From positions 1 to 37,048 of the forward strand of contig JBGSKO010000077.1 in assembly GCA_041741155.1 (NCBI GenBank): 37,048 nt of DNA. Direction: 5' to 3'. The stretch comes from M3007 sp041741155 (GTDB lineage: Bacteria > Bacteroidota > Bacteroidia > Chitinophagales > Saprospiraceae). The position numbers and the translations under genes were made by a program. Within the stretch, counting starts at the first letter, position 1. Each line of letters starts with the position of its first letter. The notes beneath the pieces are model-generated. The model searched no databases. It was given only the letters and a program-made list of their open reading frames with translations, and was not told the DNA's origin. Positions 6,808 to 15,911 of the stretch are shown one piece after another.

Positions 6808-8496
6808 TTACTTCCCCTTGCCTTTTATTGGCGGTGGAGCGGGTGTTTCGCCCTGCAAAAACTTGAGGATTTCTTTGCCGGTGGGGTTCTCCGGATCGAG
6901 GCCGAATAACTTATCCAGAAAAATTTTGGCGTTTACATCATCCTTTTTCAAAAAGTAATAGGAGGTCAGGTATTCATATGAAATGACCAGATCCTTTTTA
7001 TTCTTGACAGGATCTACCTCGCCAATTTCTACAAACTTATCAAAATACGGCTTGGCACGTCCAAATGCATTCAACATGGTGGTATCTCCCGGGTTGCTTG
7101 CGATATCCGGCTCCAACTTGGACATGGCCTTGGCACGCCAGGCCCAGCCGAGTCCGGCATCAGGTACCAGTTCGGTGATCTTGGCAAATGCTTTTTCAGC
7201 CTTTTCGAAGCGCATGGTATCGCTGGAGCAATAGTAGTGTGAAAGGCCCAGGAAGTAGTAGGCATTGACTAAAGCCTGCTTGTCTGTCAGTGAATCCACG
7301 TATGCCTGATATGCGATGGCTGCATCACAGTAGTTCTTGGATTTGTAGTACATCTGCGCAATGTCCTCGTATAAGGTCCATTTGGAGGAATCCAGCACAA
7401 TCGTTTTACGGTAATTATTGATGGCCTCAATCGTATCCCGACCCGATTTGATTTGCAGTTTGGCCAAATACTCATAGTCGGACGGGAGTATCTTTTCCGG
7501 TGCGACTTGCTTGAAGAAATCTTCCAGAATATTCAGGCCCTCCTGGTAGTTTCCGTTGTCGTAGTCGCAGTACGCCTGCAAACGACGCAGGTAGTTTTTG
7601 CTGCCGTCTTTTTTCAAAATTTTCTCCACTAAAGCGCTACAACCGACGCAATCTTTGGTGATGTAGAGCAGGTTGGCCAGCAACATTTCATCCTCAATGG
7701 TGACCTCGGCGGCTTTGTTCACCAACTCCTTGGCTGCTTCGGTAGCTTTTTCCCATTTTTTGTCGAAGTACAGAAACTCAGCCTTGGCACGCAGAGCTTC
7801 CGAGTAGTCGGGCTTGACGGCGATGGCCCGGTCCACATAGTTTAGGAATTTGTCGCTGAGTTTAGCTGCCCGATAAACCTTGGCCAGCATGAATAGCGGC
7901 AGCGGGTTTTTCGGCTCAATATTGGCCGCATACTCGTAATTTTGAGCAGCAAGACCACCATTGGGGATTTCCTTATAGCAGTACGCCAGGGACATAAGGG
8001 TAGGAAAGTCTTTGGCCGAAAGCTCCATTGCCTCTTTAAGTTCCTCCTCGGTACGCGTAAAATTGGGCTTCACGCCGGGTGCGTTGTACAGGAAAGATTC
8101 ACCGATAAGTCGTTTGGTTACGATGTCTTTCTTTCCGTACTTTTTTGCTTTTTTGAAAATTTCGTCTGCTTCGGCGGTTTTGCCCTGAAGCAAGAGCACC
8201 CGACCGCTGGCGATCATAGCCAATGCCCCTTCAGATTTGGCACTGAAAGCGGCATCGAATGTTTCCTTGGCCTTGTCTTTGTTGCCCTTGGCCAGGTAGG
8301 CACTGCCAAGCGTGAGCCACGCCACCTGGTCGGTGGGGTCCTGCTTCGTCAGCGACGAATATGTTGCGATAGCTTTATCCCAATTCTCCAATTGCATGGC
8401 GGCCAGTCCGTCACTATGGTTTTGGGCAAAGCCCGAATAGGCTCCCACAAGGGCAACCAGAAGAAGAGGGAGCGTTTTTCTCAGGAAATGTGTCAT
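6808..8496 (-). CDS. Exported tetratricopeptide-repeat (TPR) protein
   Basis: 562 residues with a clear signal peptide (MTHFLRKTLPLLLVALVG, cleavage near SGFAQ) and TPR units over most of the length. Examples are NWDKAIATYSSLTKQDPTDQVAWLTLGSAY near the start, the ALRAKAEFLYFDKKWEKATEA stretch in the middle, and FEKAEKAFAKITELVPDAGLGWAWRAKAMSKL near the end. It ends in a Pro/Lys tail (PAPPPIKGKGK). TPR arrays bind other proteins, so a periplasmic scaffold role is likely. It points toward the TonB genes, and its proximity to them may or may not be functional. No catalytic domain seen. Specific function unknown. Confidence 0.85.
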   Translation of the reverse strand: MTHFLRKTLPLLLVALVGAYSGFAQNHSDGLAAMQLENWDKAIATYSSLTKQDPTDQVAWLTLGSAYLAKGNKDKAKETFDAAFSAKSEGALAMIASGRVLLLQGKTAEADEIFKKAKKYGKKDIVTKRLIGESFLYNAPGVKPNFTRTEEELKEAMELSAKDFPTLMSLAYCYKEIPNGGLAAQNYEYAANIEPKNPLPLFMLAKVYRAAKLSDKFLNYVDRAIAVKPDYSEALRAKAEFLYFDKKWEKATEAAKELVNKAAEVTIEDEMLLANLLYITKDCVGCSALVEKILKKDGSKNYLRRLQAYCDYDNGNYQEGLNILEDFFKQVAPEKILPSDYEYLAKLQIKSGRDTIEAINNYRKTIVLDSSKWTLYEDIAQMYYKSKNYCDAAIAYQAYVDSLTDKQALVNAYYFLGLSHYYCSSDTMRFEKAEKAFAKITELVPDAGLGWAWRAKAMSKLEPDIASNPGDTTMLNAFGRAKPYFDKFVEIGEVDPVKNKKDLVISYEYLTSYYFLKKDDVNAKIFLDKLFGLDPENPTGKEILKFLQGETPAPPPIKGKGK

Positions 8497-8548
8497 TGCT
8501 TGGAAACGTTTTTTGTTAGTGACTTACACAGTTGTTTGTACGAGGGCG

Positions 8549-8556
8549 CAAAGTTT
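8549..8556 (-). promoter_or_regulatory. Weak candidate -7 box for the TPR gene
   Basis: Minus strand reads AAACTTTG, one base from TAnnTTTG, 52 nt before the start at 8496. No -33 TTG at good spacing. The rest of 8497-8715 holds nothing else I can recognise. Confidence 0.25.
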
Positions 8557-8715
8557 TGATTTTTCCGACGTTTTTTTGCTACTAAAGCAACATCTCCTAC
8601 TATAAAATGCCGCTCCAGCCAACTAAGTTTAATACAGGCTTAACGTATGGACACCTCCGGCCGTGTTGTACCGACAGTCATGGGGGCGTAAAATAAGCGG
8701 GGACGGGTTTCGTGA

Positions 8716-9651
8716 TCAACGTTGAATTTGGATGACGCGCATGGGGGCTGTGGCCGGCAAGAGGCCGTCTTTGTGCATGATCCTTTGCCCGGGGTCGGAA
8801 GCGAGGAAGGAGGCAAGCCCCAATCCTAAACCAGTGCGTGCTTGGGCATTGATGACATAAACGGTTCGCCGGAAGGGATATTTCCCGGTAGCCAGGTATG
8901 CCTGGTAAGGGCCATAACCCACGCTGCCGACTTTTGGGGCAATGTCAACGAGTTTGATTTCCCGACGAAATGCCTGTACGCCTTTGTCGTCGGTGTCGGA
9001 TACCCAATTAGCGCCGATGACCCCGATGGCATTTTTGTTTTTTGCTACATACTCAATGACTTCCTGATTGGTTTGCAAGGCAGAAGCATTGGACGGCAGT
9101 GGGGCGCCTCTGCCGATACTGTCTTGCACATACCGCACCGTGCCGGAGAGGGGATTGTCAAAAACCAGAAGAATATCGCCAAGCGAAGATTTTGGATTGA
9201 ACTCGCGCCACTTCGTTGTTTTCCCGTTCAGGATATCGCGGATCTGGTCTGCCGTAAAGACGGTGTCCTTGTTTTCTGGATTGACAATAAACGCCACGCC
9301 GTCGTAAGCAATCGCGGTCATGGGCGGTGTAAAACCGCGTGGTTTAAAATGCTTGTTGATTTCCTGGTCCGTCAGTGCGCGAGCGATGATGATGACCTGC
9401 ACGGAGTCCTTAAGAATCGCCGCAATAGCCTCCCCTTCGGAGGTGTATTCAGCTTCGATGCTGGCTCGCGGGTAGATCGTATCGAACACATCCAACGCGC
9501 TGGCAATGACGGGCTTGTAGCTGTCGTCAACCATGATTCGAATTTGGCCACTGGTGGGAGTATCCAATTCTTTACCGTCTTTTCCGCGCTGTTTACAGGC
9601 GAAAAGCAGTAGAATTAGCAGAAGGCTCGAGAAAAAAATATTGCGTTGCAT
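8716..9651 (-). CDS. PstS-like phosphate-binding lipoprotein (orphan)
   Basis: 311 residues. Signal peptide with a lipobox ending at Cys19 (LLILLLFAC) marks a lipoprotein. The rest resembles the PBP-like domain of PstS: GQIRIMVDDSYKPVIASALDVF, AYDGVAFIVNPENKDTVFTADQIRDILNGKTTKWREF, LSGTVRYVQDSIG, a QTNQEVIEYVAKNKNAIGVIG stretch. In Bacteroidota such proteins often bind phosphate for a PstABC importer. No pstA, pstB, pstC or phoU is nearby, so substrate and partner are uncertain. A repeat array fills the 55 bp between this gene and the one upstream and ends at the start codon. Confidence 0.8.
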   Translation of the reverse strand: MQRNIFFSSLLLILLLFACKQRGKDGKELDTPTSGQIRIMVDDSYKPVIASALDVFDTIYPRASIEAEYTSEGEAIAAILKDSVQVIIIARALTDQEINKHFKPRGFTPPMTAIAYDGVAFIVNPENKDTVFTADQIRDILNGKTTKWREFNPKSSLGDILLVFDNPLSGTVRYVQDSIGRGAPLPSNASALQTNQEVIEYVAKNKNAIGVIGANWVSDTDDKGVQAFRREIKLVDIAPKVGSVGYGPYQAYLATGKYPFRRTVYVINAQARTGLGLGLASFLASDPGQRIMHKDGLLPATAPMRVIQIQR

Positions 9652-9656
9652 ATTAT

Positions 9657-9706
9657 TTGATTGATTCGATTATCCCGATTGATTCGATTGTGCCGATTAC
9701 CCTGAT
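9657..9706. repeat. Short GATTGATTCGATT repeat, start-codon proximal
   Basis: Two copies of GATTGATTCGATT and two degenerate GATT units on the plus strand. On the minus strand it reads AATCGAATCAATC toward the PstS-like ATG (9651), ending only a few bases before it. The same family fills the region between pdxJ and the CPBP protease gene, in the same orientation relative to each start codon. Confidence 0.85.
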
Positions 9707-9934
9707 TTAGAAATAATCGGAATAGACGCGCCAGCCCCGGTATGCACCGTACAGCAGTAGCATGATCGCAAAGATATTGCGGAATTCGGTGGGGATGCCC
9801 TGGAAAAGTGTTTTGTCCAGCAGGAGCATGGCGCCGAGGATGATATAAATGAGGGTCATGGTAGCGCCTAAAATCAGCATAGGCATACGGTTGGCGCGGG
9901 CACGTTGTTCGCGGTTGCGTTCGTGGATGGACAT
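9707..9934 (-). CDS. Small two-helix membrane protein, unknown function
   Basis: 75 residues: a charged N-terminus (MSIHERNREQRARANR), membrane helix about 17-40 (MPMLILGATMTLIYIILGAM), a short loop and a second helix about 52-66 (NIFAIMLLLYGAYRGW). Preceded at a fixed distance by four heptad repeats and followed by the PstS-like gene 55 bp downstream on the same strand, so the two are probably co-transcribed. I do not recognise a family. The clean start, the composition and the paired gene order support it as real. Confidence 0.7.
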   Translation of the reverse strand: MSIHERNREQRARANRMPMLILGATMTLIYIILGAMLLLDKTLFQGIPTEFRNIFAIMLLLYGAYRGWRVYSDYF

Positions 9935-9943
9935 AGCAAAAAT

Positions 9944-9971
9944 GATGAATGGTGAATGAAGAATGATGAAT
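9944..9971. repeat. Four heptad repeats before a start codon
   Basis: GATGAAT, GGTGAAT, GAAGAAT, GATGAAT on the plus strand; reading toward the gene at 9934 these are ATTCATC-type units. The tract ends 9 nt from the ATG. Same family as at 135-196, 17111-17138 and 36877-36911. Confidence 0.85.
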
Positions 9972-10035
9972 TTTGAGGGTGAGTGGTGGTGTGTTGTTTG
10001 GACAGATGCAAAAGTCGGGTGTATTGGCGGGTATT

Positions 10036-10078
10036 TAAAAAAAACAGGCTGCTTCGGGTTATTCCGAAACAGCCTGTT
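10036..10078 (-). terminator. Terminator of the susC-susD operon
   Basis: AACAGGCTG (10043-10051) pairs with CAGCCTGTT (10070-10078); after one mismatch TTCGG pairs with CCGAA around a 6-nt loop. On the minus strand the stem is followed by a run of T residues (complement of 10036-10042). It lies 39 nt past the susD stop. Confidence 0.92.
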
Positions 10079-10117
10079 ACTTTATGCTACCAAATTGCGG
10101 TCAAGCGAACAATTCGC

Positions 10118-11512
10118 TTACAGCGTCCACCACATGGGGTTGCTGAAGATACCATCGTTGACACCCTGGCGCACCAGAGCAGCTTCGAGGTTGACCTTGT
10201 TGTTGCCAGTCTCGCTGGTTGGGTAAGCAAAACGGGTCGGGACACCTTTGCCGGGGTAAGCTGACTGCGGTACTTCCACGATCTCGGAGGGGAAGCCGGT
10301 GCGGCGGAATTCCGTGAACGCTTCGCAGCCATCACCGAACAGCGCAAGCCATTTGTGCGTCATGAGCGCACGGAGTGGAGCAGCATCGTAAGCAGCGCCG
10401 GATACGGCAAGGAAGCCGGCATCAGCCGTTACACCATGTTGGGCACAGGAAGCAGCAATAGCGTCCAGATAGTCCTGTTTGCTGGTATTTGCTTCAGCCA
10501 TGATGAACTTCACCTCGGCGTAGGTCATCAGCACGGACGGCGCCGACGGGTCGTCGCGGAAAGCAGCACCGATTTGCGAAACTGCTGTGAACGGACTTGG
10601 TTCCGTGGTACCGTTGGGCTGGCCTTTGTAGATACCGGCATCATTTTTTTCGGCGTACACCGGCAGACGTGGGTCGTTAATCGCGGACATGATATCCACC
10701 AGCGTTTCAGACACTGCATGGTCGTTACGGCCGGTATTGTACTTGTCGGCGTAGAGCGGGTTCGCGTTAACCGTAGCGTCCGGATACGTTATCTGCGCAT
10801 TTTCGCTGTTGCTGGCGATCAGGTTAGCGGGATTGCTCAGCAGCGTTTGCAGTTCAGTAGCGAACGTGGCGTTTTTGTGTTTGCCGCGGTTGAGCAGGCG
10901 AGCGCGTATAGAGTTGGCAAATTTTTTCCATTTGCCCGTGTCGCCACCGTAAATGAGGTCGCCTGCGCCGAGGTTGTCACCTTGGCCAAACATATCAGCA
11001 GCGGTTTTCAGGTCACGTACCAGGCCGGCATAAATGTCCGCCTGGGCATCATAAACGGGGGTAACTGAAATACTTACATCCAATGCTTGCGAGTAGGGTA
11101 CTTCACCCCACATATCCGTGATGATTGAGAAGTAGTATGCCTTCATCGTCAGGGCTGCGGCGAGCATATTGCTCGGATTGTCGGCCTTGTCGATGATACT
11201 TTGCAGGTCGGCCAACGGACCAGCGTACAGGCCGTCGAAGTGCGCCGTGAAGGCATCCGGGCGGTACTCGTACCAGTCTTCGTCAATGTACTGAATTTTG
11301 GCATAGTGCTGTGCCCAAAGGCCGGCATACGTCATGTTCATACTGGCGCCATGCGTACGCCGAACACCTTGTGAAATAGAGGAGAGCAACACGTTCGTCA
11401 GCGGAACATTCTCCGGGGCGTTCGGGTTGGTGTTGATCTCGTCAAAGTCCTTATCGCAACCGCCGGAAAATACCACAGCGAGGAGCAACAACCAGATTTT
11501 GATATTTTTCAT
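10118..11512 (-). CDS. susD: SusD/RagB-family outer-membrane lipoprotein
   Basis: Surface lipoprotein that binds nutrients and caps the SusC barrel. The 464 residues begin with a lipoprotein signal (LLLLAVVFSGGC, Cys19) and then DFDEINTNPNAPENVPLTNVL, the typical start of the SusD-like_2 branch. TPR-like helices follow (LAAALTMKAYYFSIITDMWGEVPYSQAL). The C-terminal part contains MTYAEVKFIMAEA and the usual FTEFRRTGFP stretch. It lies 38 bp downstream of susC. No glycosidase, peptidase or sulfatase is next to the pair, so the ligand (glycan, peptide or other) cannot be read from context. Confidence 0.92.
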   Translation of the reverse strand: MKNIKIWLLLLAVVFSGGCDKDFDEINTNPNAPENVPLTNVLLSSISQGVRRTHGASMNMTYAGLWAQHYAKIQYIDEDWYEYRPDAFTAHFDGLYAGPLADLQSIIDKADNPSNMLAAALTMKAYYFSIITDMWGEVPYSQALDVSISVTPVYDAQADIYAGLVRDLKTAADMFGQGDNLGAGDLIYGGDTGKWKKFANSIRARLLNRGKHKNATFATELQTLLSNPANLIASNSENAQITYPDATVNANPLYADKYNTGRNDHAVSETLVDIMSAINDPRLPVYAEKNDAGIYKGQPNGTTEPSPFTAVSQIGAAFRDDPSAPSVLMTYAEVKFIMAEANTSKQDYLDAIAASCAQHGVTADAGFLAVSGAAYDAAPLRALMTHKWLALFGDGCEAFTEFRRTGFPSEIVEVPQSAYPGKGVPTRFAYPTSETGNNKVNLEAALVRQGVNDGIFSNPMWWTL

Positions 11513-11550
11513 AACTGATGGATGTTTAAGTGAATAAAATGTGAAAGGGT

Positions 11551-14500
11551 TTAGAACTGGGCATTGAGCGTGAGGCCGAACGTGCGGGCGGAGGGCAATT
11601 GTCCAAACTCGATGCCCTGCATAGCAGTGCTGTTGTCAAAAGCAGTTTCCGGGTCAACGTGCGGTACGTTGGATTTCAGCAGTGCCAGGTTCCGGCCATA
11701 AGCCGCGAGGCGCATACCTCCGATGAACGAGCCCTCAAACCAGGCTTTCGGCAAATCATATCCTACGGTTACTTCGCGCAGTTTGATGAATGAGGCATCA
11801 AATACGCCACGGTCATGACGGCGGCCGTAGTAGAGGGAGTTCCACGTTTCGGCGTCCAGTTTGGCTGTGTTTGGCGTATACGTGCCGTCGCCATTGTCTA
11901 TCACGCCACCATAGTTGTAACCATTCTGGATTTCGTCCAGAGTATTACGGCCTTCGAGCGACTCTTCGAGTACACCGGCATAACGGCCAAAGATGTACGT
12001 CATGGAGAACAGGTCGGAACCCTGGCGCATATCCAACAACGCGCTAATTGAGAGGCCCTTCCACGTGAATGTATTGCGCATACCACCTACCCAGTCAGGC
12101 GTGATGGTGCCCAACGCGAAGTTGTCAATGTTGCCGTTTTCGTCCACATCATAAACAGGGATACCGGATGCGTTCACGACGATCTGGCCGTCCGGGGCGC
12201 GTTTTACGCGGCGACCAACCAGGGTGCCGTACGGTTCGCCTTCACGAGCGACGAGGCGTAAACCCCAGTTCGTATTCAGCGTAATTTCAGATACTTTAAC
12301 CCCATTCACTTCAAGGTCTTTCACTTGGGAGTTGTTTTTCGCCCAGTTGAAGTCAATATCCCAGCGGAAGTTGTTGGTTCTCACCGGGGTCAATCCCAGT
12401 TGTACCTCAATACCATTGTTGTTGATCGTACCGGCGTTGACAATTCGATTGGTATAACCCGTAGTGGAGGACACGTTGAGGCCGATGATCTGGTTGATAT
12501 TATCGGTGTTGTAGTACGTAACATCCAAACGAACGCGGTTACTGAAAGCCTGCACTTCGAGGCCTGCTTCAATGGAATTGGCGCGTTCCGGCTTTAACTG
12601 ATTGTTCGGCAACGAACCTGGAATGGTAAAGGATGGTGTTCCTCCCCATGGGTTGTTGGCGGCGTACACCGGCAGCAAACGGTATGGATCGGTATCTTTA
12701 CCAGCTCGTGCATAACCGCCGCGAACTTTCAGGAAGTTGATGCCGGGAATGCTGATTTTTTCAGATAGCACTACGCTCACGTTGGCAGCAGGGTAGAAGT
12801 AGCTGCGGTTCTCAGCCGGGAGGGTCGAAGACCAGTCGTTCCGTGCAGAAGCATCCAGGTAAAGGAAGTTCCAGAAGCCCAACGATACGCTTCCGAGTAC
12901 GGAATTAACCCGTAGTTTGTTGACAAACTGGTTGACGTTAATGGCGCCGTCAGCATTGGCAAAGTTGAATAAACCGGGAACAACCAGTGCGTTGGCTGTT
13001 TGCTCTGATCCCTGGTAACGCGAATCGCGGCGCACGGCGCCAACGGTAGCGGTAATCGAGAAATTATCCGAGAAGTACTTGTCGGCGGTGAACAAAAGGT
13101 CGCTGTTTGTTTCCTGGAACGTATAAGCCTGTGTTTGCAGGTAACCGTTCGGTTGGGTATTCGTTTCTTTTTCAAAACGAATTTCGCGGTTGTCCGAGTA
13201 GTAGTCGGTACCGGTACGCCCCATTACTTTCAGCCACGGCAACAGTTCATACGTAACGGCGACATAACCATTGGTACGGTCGCGGCGTTGCGGCTTGGTA
13301 TTTTTGTACAGCGTGTAGAACGGATTGTTCTGGTAGTTGTGGTTCCAATTGACAACCCGGCCGTCGGCGTCGCGATTGTTATAGTTGGCACGCAGATATT
13401 CCCAGTCCACCTGACGACCGGCCCAAATCGTTTGCTGCAGGATGTTGTCGCCGTCATAACCTATCCCCGGGCGATTATTCGAGCGGGTAGCGGTGTAGGT
13501 GATGTTTCCATCGAGCGACAGTTTTTCGCTCATCTTCATGCCAAAGCCGAAGTTGAAGGTGTTACGCTTGAGGTCGGTATTAGGCACCATGCCTTTTTGG
13601 TCCAGGTTCGTGAACGAGAACCGGCCGTGCATGTTGTCGCCGGCAGCCGTGATAGCCACGCTGTTCGTCAGGTTGATACCGGTATCAAAAATGTTATTAA
13701 TATTGTCCGGACGAGCAACCCAGGGCATATTGGCGCCGGTGAATTGGTCATACGTTTCGCCTTCTCCTGCTTCGTCCACCTGGCCGTCGCCGTCGTTGTC
13801 AATACCGTCTTGCTGGCTGAGCGAAGCATCAAATGCGGGGCCCCAGCTTTCGTCAGTGCCGTCGTACAGGCCGCTGCCGGTGCCATCAACATAGTTAAAC
13901 TGGAAACCTACGCCCTGGCCAAACTTGTTTTGGTACGAGGGCAAACGGAACGGCGAGGAAAAGCCTACGTCGCCGGTGTACGAAATACCAAGGCCTTTTT
14001 TAGCGCCGGCGCCGGTTTTGGTCGTGATCAGGATAACCCCATTGGCGCCCCGCGAGCCGTAGAGTGCCGAAGCATTCGGGCCTTTAAGGACGGTGATGGA
14101 CGCGATATCGTCCGGGTTGATGTCCTGAATGGCATTACCGAAGTCAACACCACCGGACTGGGTATTGCCGGCGCCCTGCGAACGATTGTCCATCGGGATA
14201 CCGTTCACAACAAACAGCGGCTGGTTGTCGCCATTGATGGAGGTGTTTCCCCGGATAACGATACGCGAGGAAGCGCCCACGTTGCCGGAGGAGCTGACGA
14301 CGTTTACACCGGCGATTTTACCCGAAAGGGAGTTCACCACGTTGGCGTCGCGCGCCTGCACGAGCTGGCTGCCGTCCAATTGCTGTACCGCGTAAGCCAG
14401 TGATTTTTGCTCGCGCGACACACCGAGGGCGGTCACAACGGTCTCGCCCAGTTCCAGGCCACTCACCAGGACAACATCCACTACGCTGGATATGCCCAAG

Positions 14501-14745
14501 GTAATTTCTTCGGTTTTATAACCGGTGTACCGAAAGACAAGTACGTCGGCGCCCGCTGGGACTTCCACACGGTACTTTCCGTCAATGTCGGTACGAGCGC
14601 CTGTAGAGGCACCTTTGACGGCAACTGTTGCGCCGATCAGCGCTTCACCGTCATCGCCTTTCACCGTACCCGTCACGGTACGCTGAGCAAGCGCGAGGCC
14701 CGCAAAGGCCAGCATCAACCATACGGTTGTAAGTAATCGCTTCAT
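11551..14745 (-). CDS. susC: SusC/RagA-family TonB-linked outer-membrane transporter
   Basis: 1064 residues, the normal length. Signal peptide (MKRLLTTVWLMLAFAGLALAQ), then a CarboxypepD_reg-like domain (about 22-95), a TonB-box-like ETVVTALG, the plug domain (about 110-235, with GVNVVSSSGNVGASSRIVIR and the PLFVVNGIPMDN signature) and a 22-strand barrel to the C-terminal phenylalanine (TFGLTLNAQF). It imports the ligand captured by the SusD partner, using TonB energy. Around residues 309-332 there is an acidic calcium-loop-like segment (DNDGDGQVDEAGEGE). A perfect TAnnTTTG box lies upstream. Confidence 0.95.
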   Translation of the reverse strand: MKRLLTTVWLMLAFAGLALAQRTVTGTVKGDDGEALIGATVAVKGASTGARTDIDGKYRVEVPAGADVLVFRYTGYKTEEITLGISSVVDVVLVSGLELGETVVTALGVSREQKSLAYAVQQLDGSQLVQARDANVVNSLSGKIAGVNVVSSSGNVGASSRIVIRGNTSINGDNQPLFVVNGIPMDNRSQGAGNTQSGGVDFGNAIQDINPDDIASITVLKGPNASALYGSRGANGVILITTKTGAGAKKGLGISYTGDVGFSSPFRLPSYQNKFGQGVGFQFNYVDGTGSGLYDGTDESWGPAFDASLSQQDGIDNDGDGQVDEAGEGETYDQFTGANMPWVARPDNINNIFDTGINLTNSVAITAAGDNMHGRFSFTNLDQKGMVPNTDLKRNTFNFGFGMKMSEKLSLDGNITYTATRSNNRPGIGYDGDNILQQTIWAGRQVDWEYLRANYNNRDADGRVVNWNHNYQNNPFYTLYKNTKPQRRDRTNGYVAVTYELLPWLKVMGRTGTDYYSDNREIRFEKETNTQPNGYLQTQAYTFQETNSDLLFTADKYFSDNFSITATVGAVRRDSRYQGSEQTANALVVPGLFNFANADGAINVNQFVNKLRVNSVLGSVSLGFWNFLYLDASARNDWSSTLPAENRSYFYPAANVSVVLSEKISIPGINFLKVRGGYARAGKDTDPYRLLPVYAANNPWGGTPSFTIPGSLPNNQLKPERANSIEAGLEVQAFSNRVRLDVTYYNTDNINQIIGLNVSSTTGYTNRIVNAGTINNNGIEVQLGLTPVRTNNFRWDIDFNWAKNNSQVKDLEVNGVKVSEITLNTNWGLRLVAREGEPYGTLVGRRVKRAPDGQIVVNASGIPVYDVDENGNIDNFALGTITPDWVGGMRNTFTWKGLSISALLDMRQGSDLFSMTYIFGRYAGVLEESLEGRNTLDEIQNGYNYGGVIDNGDGTYTPNTAKLDAETWNSLYYGRRHDRGVFDASFIKLREVTVGYDLPKAWFEGSFIGGMRLAAYGRNLALLKSNVPHVDPETAFDNSTAMQGIEFGQLPSARTFGLTLNAQF

Positions 14746-14888
14746 ACAAAAAATGGATTTAGTTAAATAATAACGGTTAAAAGATTAAATCAAACAGTGT
14801 GGATTAAAGGGTTTTCTGCAAGTAAAATTGAGGGCATAAAATTGAAAATGACAGGGTTAGCCCTATAAATGCCGCTTTTCTTGCCTGG

Positions 14889-14896
14889 CAAAGGTA
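14889..14896 (-). promoter_or_regulatory. Promoter -7 box of susC-susD
   Basis: Minus strand reads TACCTTTG, an exact match, about 144 nt upstream of the susC ATG. No matching -33 TTG. The leader contains a small hairpin (AGGG, loop, CCCT) near 14852-14865 but no recognised riboswitch. Confidence 0.6.
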
Positions 14897-14934
14897 TCTA
14901 AATTTTAAACTTGTTGGAGATGGACAAATTATTT

Positions 14935-15678
14935 TTAGGATTGTGTGACTGCCGGCGAACGGCTACCCCCCAGCTGCTGCCGATACATCCGAATCGTGTT
15001 GGCCAACCCGTAGTACAGCGCATCGGAAATAAGCGCCTGGCCAATGCTGACCTCCAGCAAGCCGGGGCAATGTTCCTGAAAATACCGTAGATTGTCGAGG
15101 TTGAGATCGTGGCCCGCATTCAACCCGATGCCCAGGGCGTTGGCAGCCAAGGCCGCTCCGGAGTACGGCGCCATGGCGCGGGCGGGGTCGTTGGGGAAGT
15201 CGTGCGCGTAAGGCCCGGTGTACAGTTCCACGCGGTCGGCGCCGAGGGCTTTTGCGCCTTCCACCATCCGCGGATCGGGGTCCACAAACAGCGATACCCG
15301 GATGCCCTTTGCGTGCAGCGTAGCCGTCACATTGCGCAAAAAATCGGCGTGCCGCAGGGTGTCCCAACCGTGGTCGCTGGTAAGTTGGTCGCTGGCATCG
15401 GGCACGAGGGTACACTGGTGGGGCGGGTTAGCCAAAACCAGTTCGAGGAACTCCGGCGTGGGGTTGCCCTCGATATTGAACTCGGTGGTGACCACCGCCC
15501 GCAGCACCGGGATATCATCAAAACGCACATGCCGCTGATCGGGACGCGGGTGTACGGTGATGCCCTCGGCGCCGAATGCTTCGCAATCCCGCGCCACCTG
15601 AACCAGATTGGGTAAATTGCCGCCGCGCGCATTGCGCAGCAACGCTACTTTGTTGATGTTGACGGATAAACGAGTCAT
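14935..15678 (-). CDS. pdxJ: Pyridoxine 5'-phosphate synthase
   Basis: Makes pyridoxine 5'-phosphate from deoxyxylulose 5-phosphate and 3-amino-2-oxopropyl phosphate, the closing step of the DXP-dependent vitamin B6 route. A cytoplasmic TIM barrel, normally an octamer. The 247-residue length is typical. Signatures: LSVNINKVALLRNARGG (N-terminal phosphate site), GAEGITVHPRPDQRHVR, the catalytic Glu region FNIEGNPT, the NAGHDLNLDNL motif and EVSIGQALISDALYYGL at the C-terminus. The start codon is followed upstream directly by a repeat array, so its whole mRNA leader consists of that repeat. A second B6 gene is not present here. Confidence 0.96.
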   Translation of the reverse strand: MTRLSVNINKVALLRNARGGNLPNLVQVARDCEAFGAEGITVHPRPDQRHVRFDDIPVLRAVVTTEFNIEGNPTPEFLELVLANPPHQCTLVPDASDQLTSDHGWDTLRHADFLRNVTATLHAKGIRVSLFVDPDPRMVEGAKALGADRVELYTGPYAHDFPNDPARAMAPYSGAALAANALGIGLNAGHDLNLDNLRYFQEHCPGLLEVSIGQALISDALYYGLANTIRMYRQQLGGSRSPAVTQS

Positions 15679-15679
15679 G

Positions 15680-15821
15680 TGATTGGTTTGATTGATTCGA
15701 TTGGACCGATTGATTCGATTGGGCCGATTGATTCGATTAGGCCGATTGATTCGATTGGTTCGATTGGACCGATTGATTCGATTGGTTCGATTAGGCCGAT
15801 TGATTCAATTAGTTCGATTGG
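15680..15821. repeat. GATTGATTCGATT array, pdxJ side
   Basis: About 142 bp of GATTGATTCGATT units with GGACC, GGGCC, AGGCC and GGTTC linkers. On the minus strand it reads AATCGAATCAATC toward the pdxJ start (15678), which it almost touches. Bases 15682-15722 are the exact reverse complement of 16164-16204, and 15796-15821 is nearly the reverse complement of 15912-15937 (24 of 26). It forms one arm of a large inverted pair. No frame through it resembles a real protein. Confidence 0.95.
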
Positions 15822-15911
15822 TGCATCAGGTTAACTTTCTAATTTTGGCGCTAAAATATACCTTTAAAGACAACTTCGTGATTCTGACCATCGCCGAGCT
15901 TGGTGTTTTCT
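15822..15911. promoter_or_regulatory. Spacer between opposed arrays, candidate divergent promoters
   Basis: The only non-repetitive stretch between pdxJ and the CPBP gene (90 bp), so both promoters most likely lie here. A TACCTTTA box (15859-15866, one base from TAnnTTTG) points to the CPBP gene, and an overlapping TATATTTT on the minus strand may serve pdxJ. Both transcripts would then start with an array as leader. Confidence 0.4.

Noticed and set aside
8842..9612. 256-codon open frame on the plus strand
   Set aside because: Antisense to the PstS-like lipoprotein; no recognisable motif.
13135..14403. 422-codon open frame on the plus strand
   Set aside because: Lies wholly opposite susC, whose domains and length are certain; composition is that of an antisense shadow in GC-rich codons.
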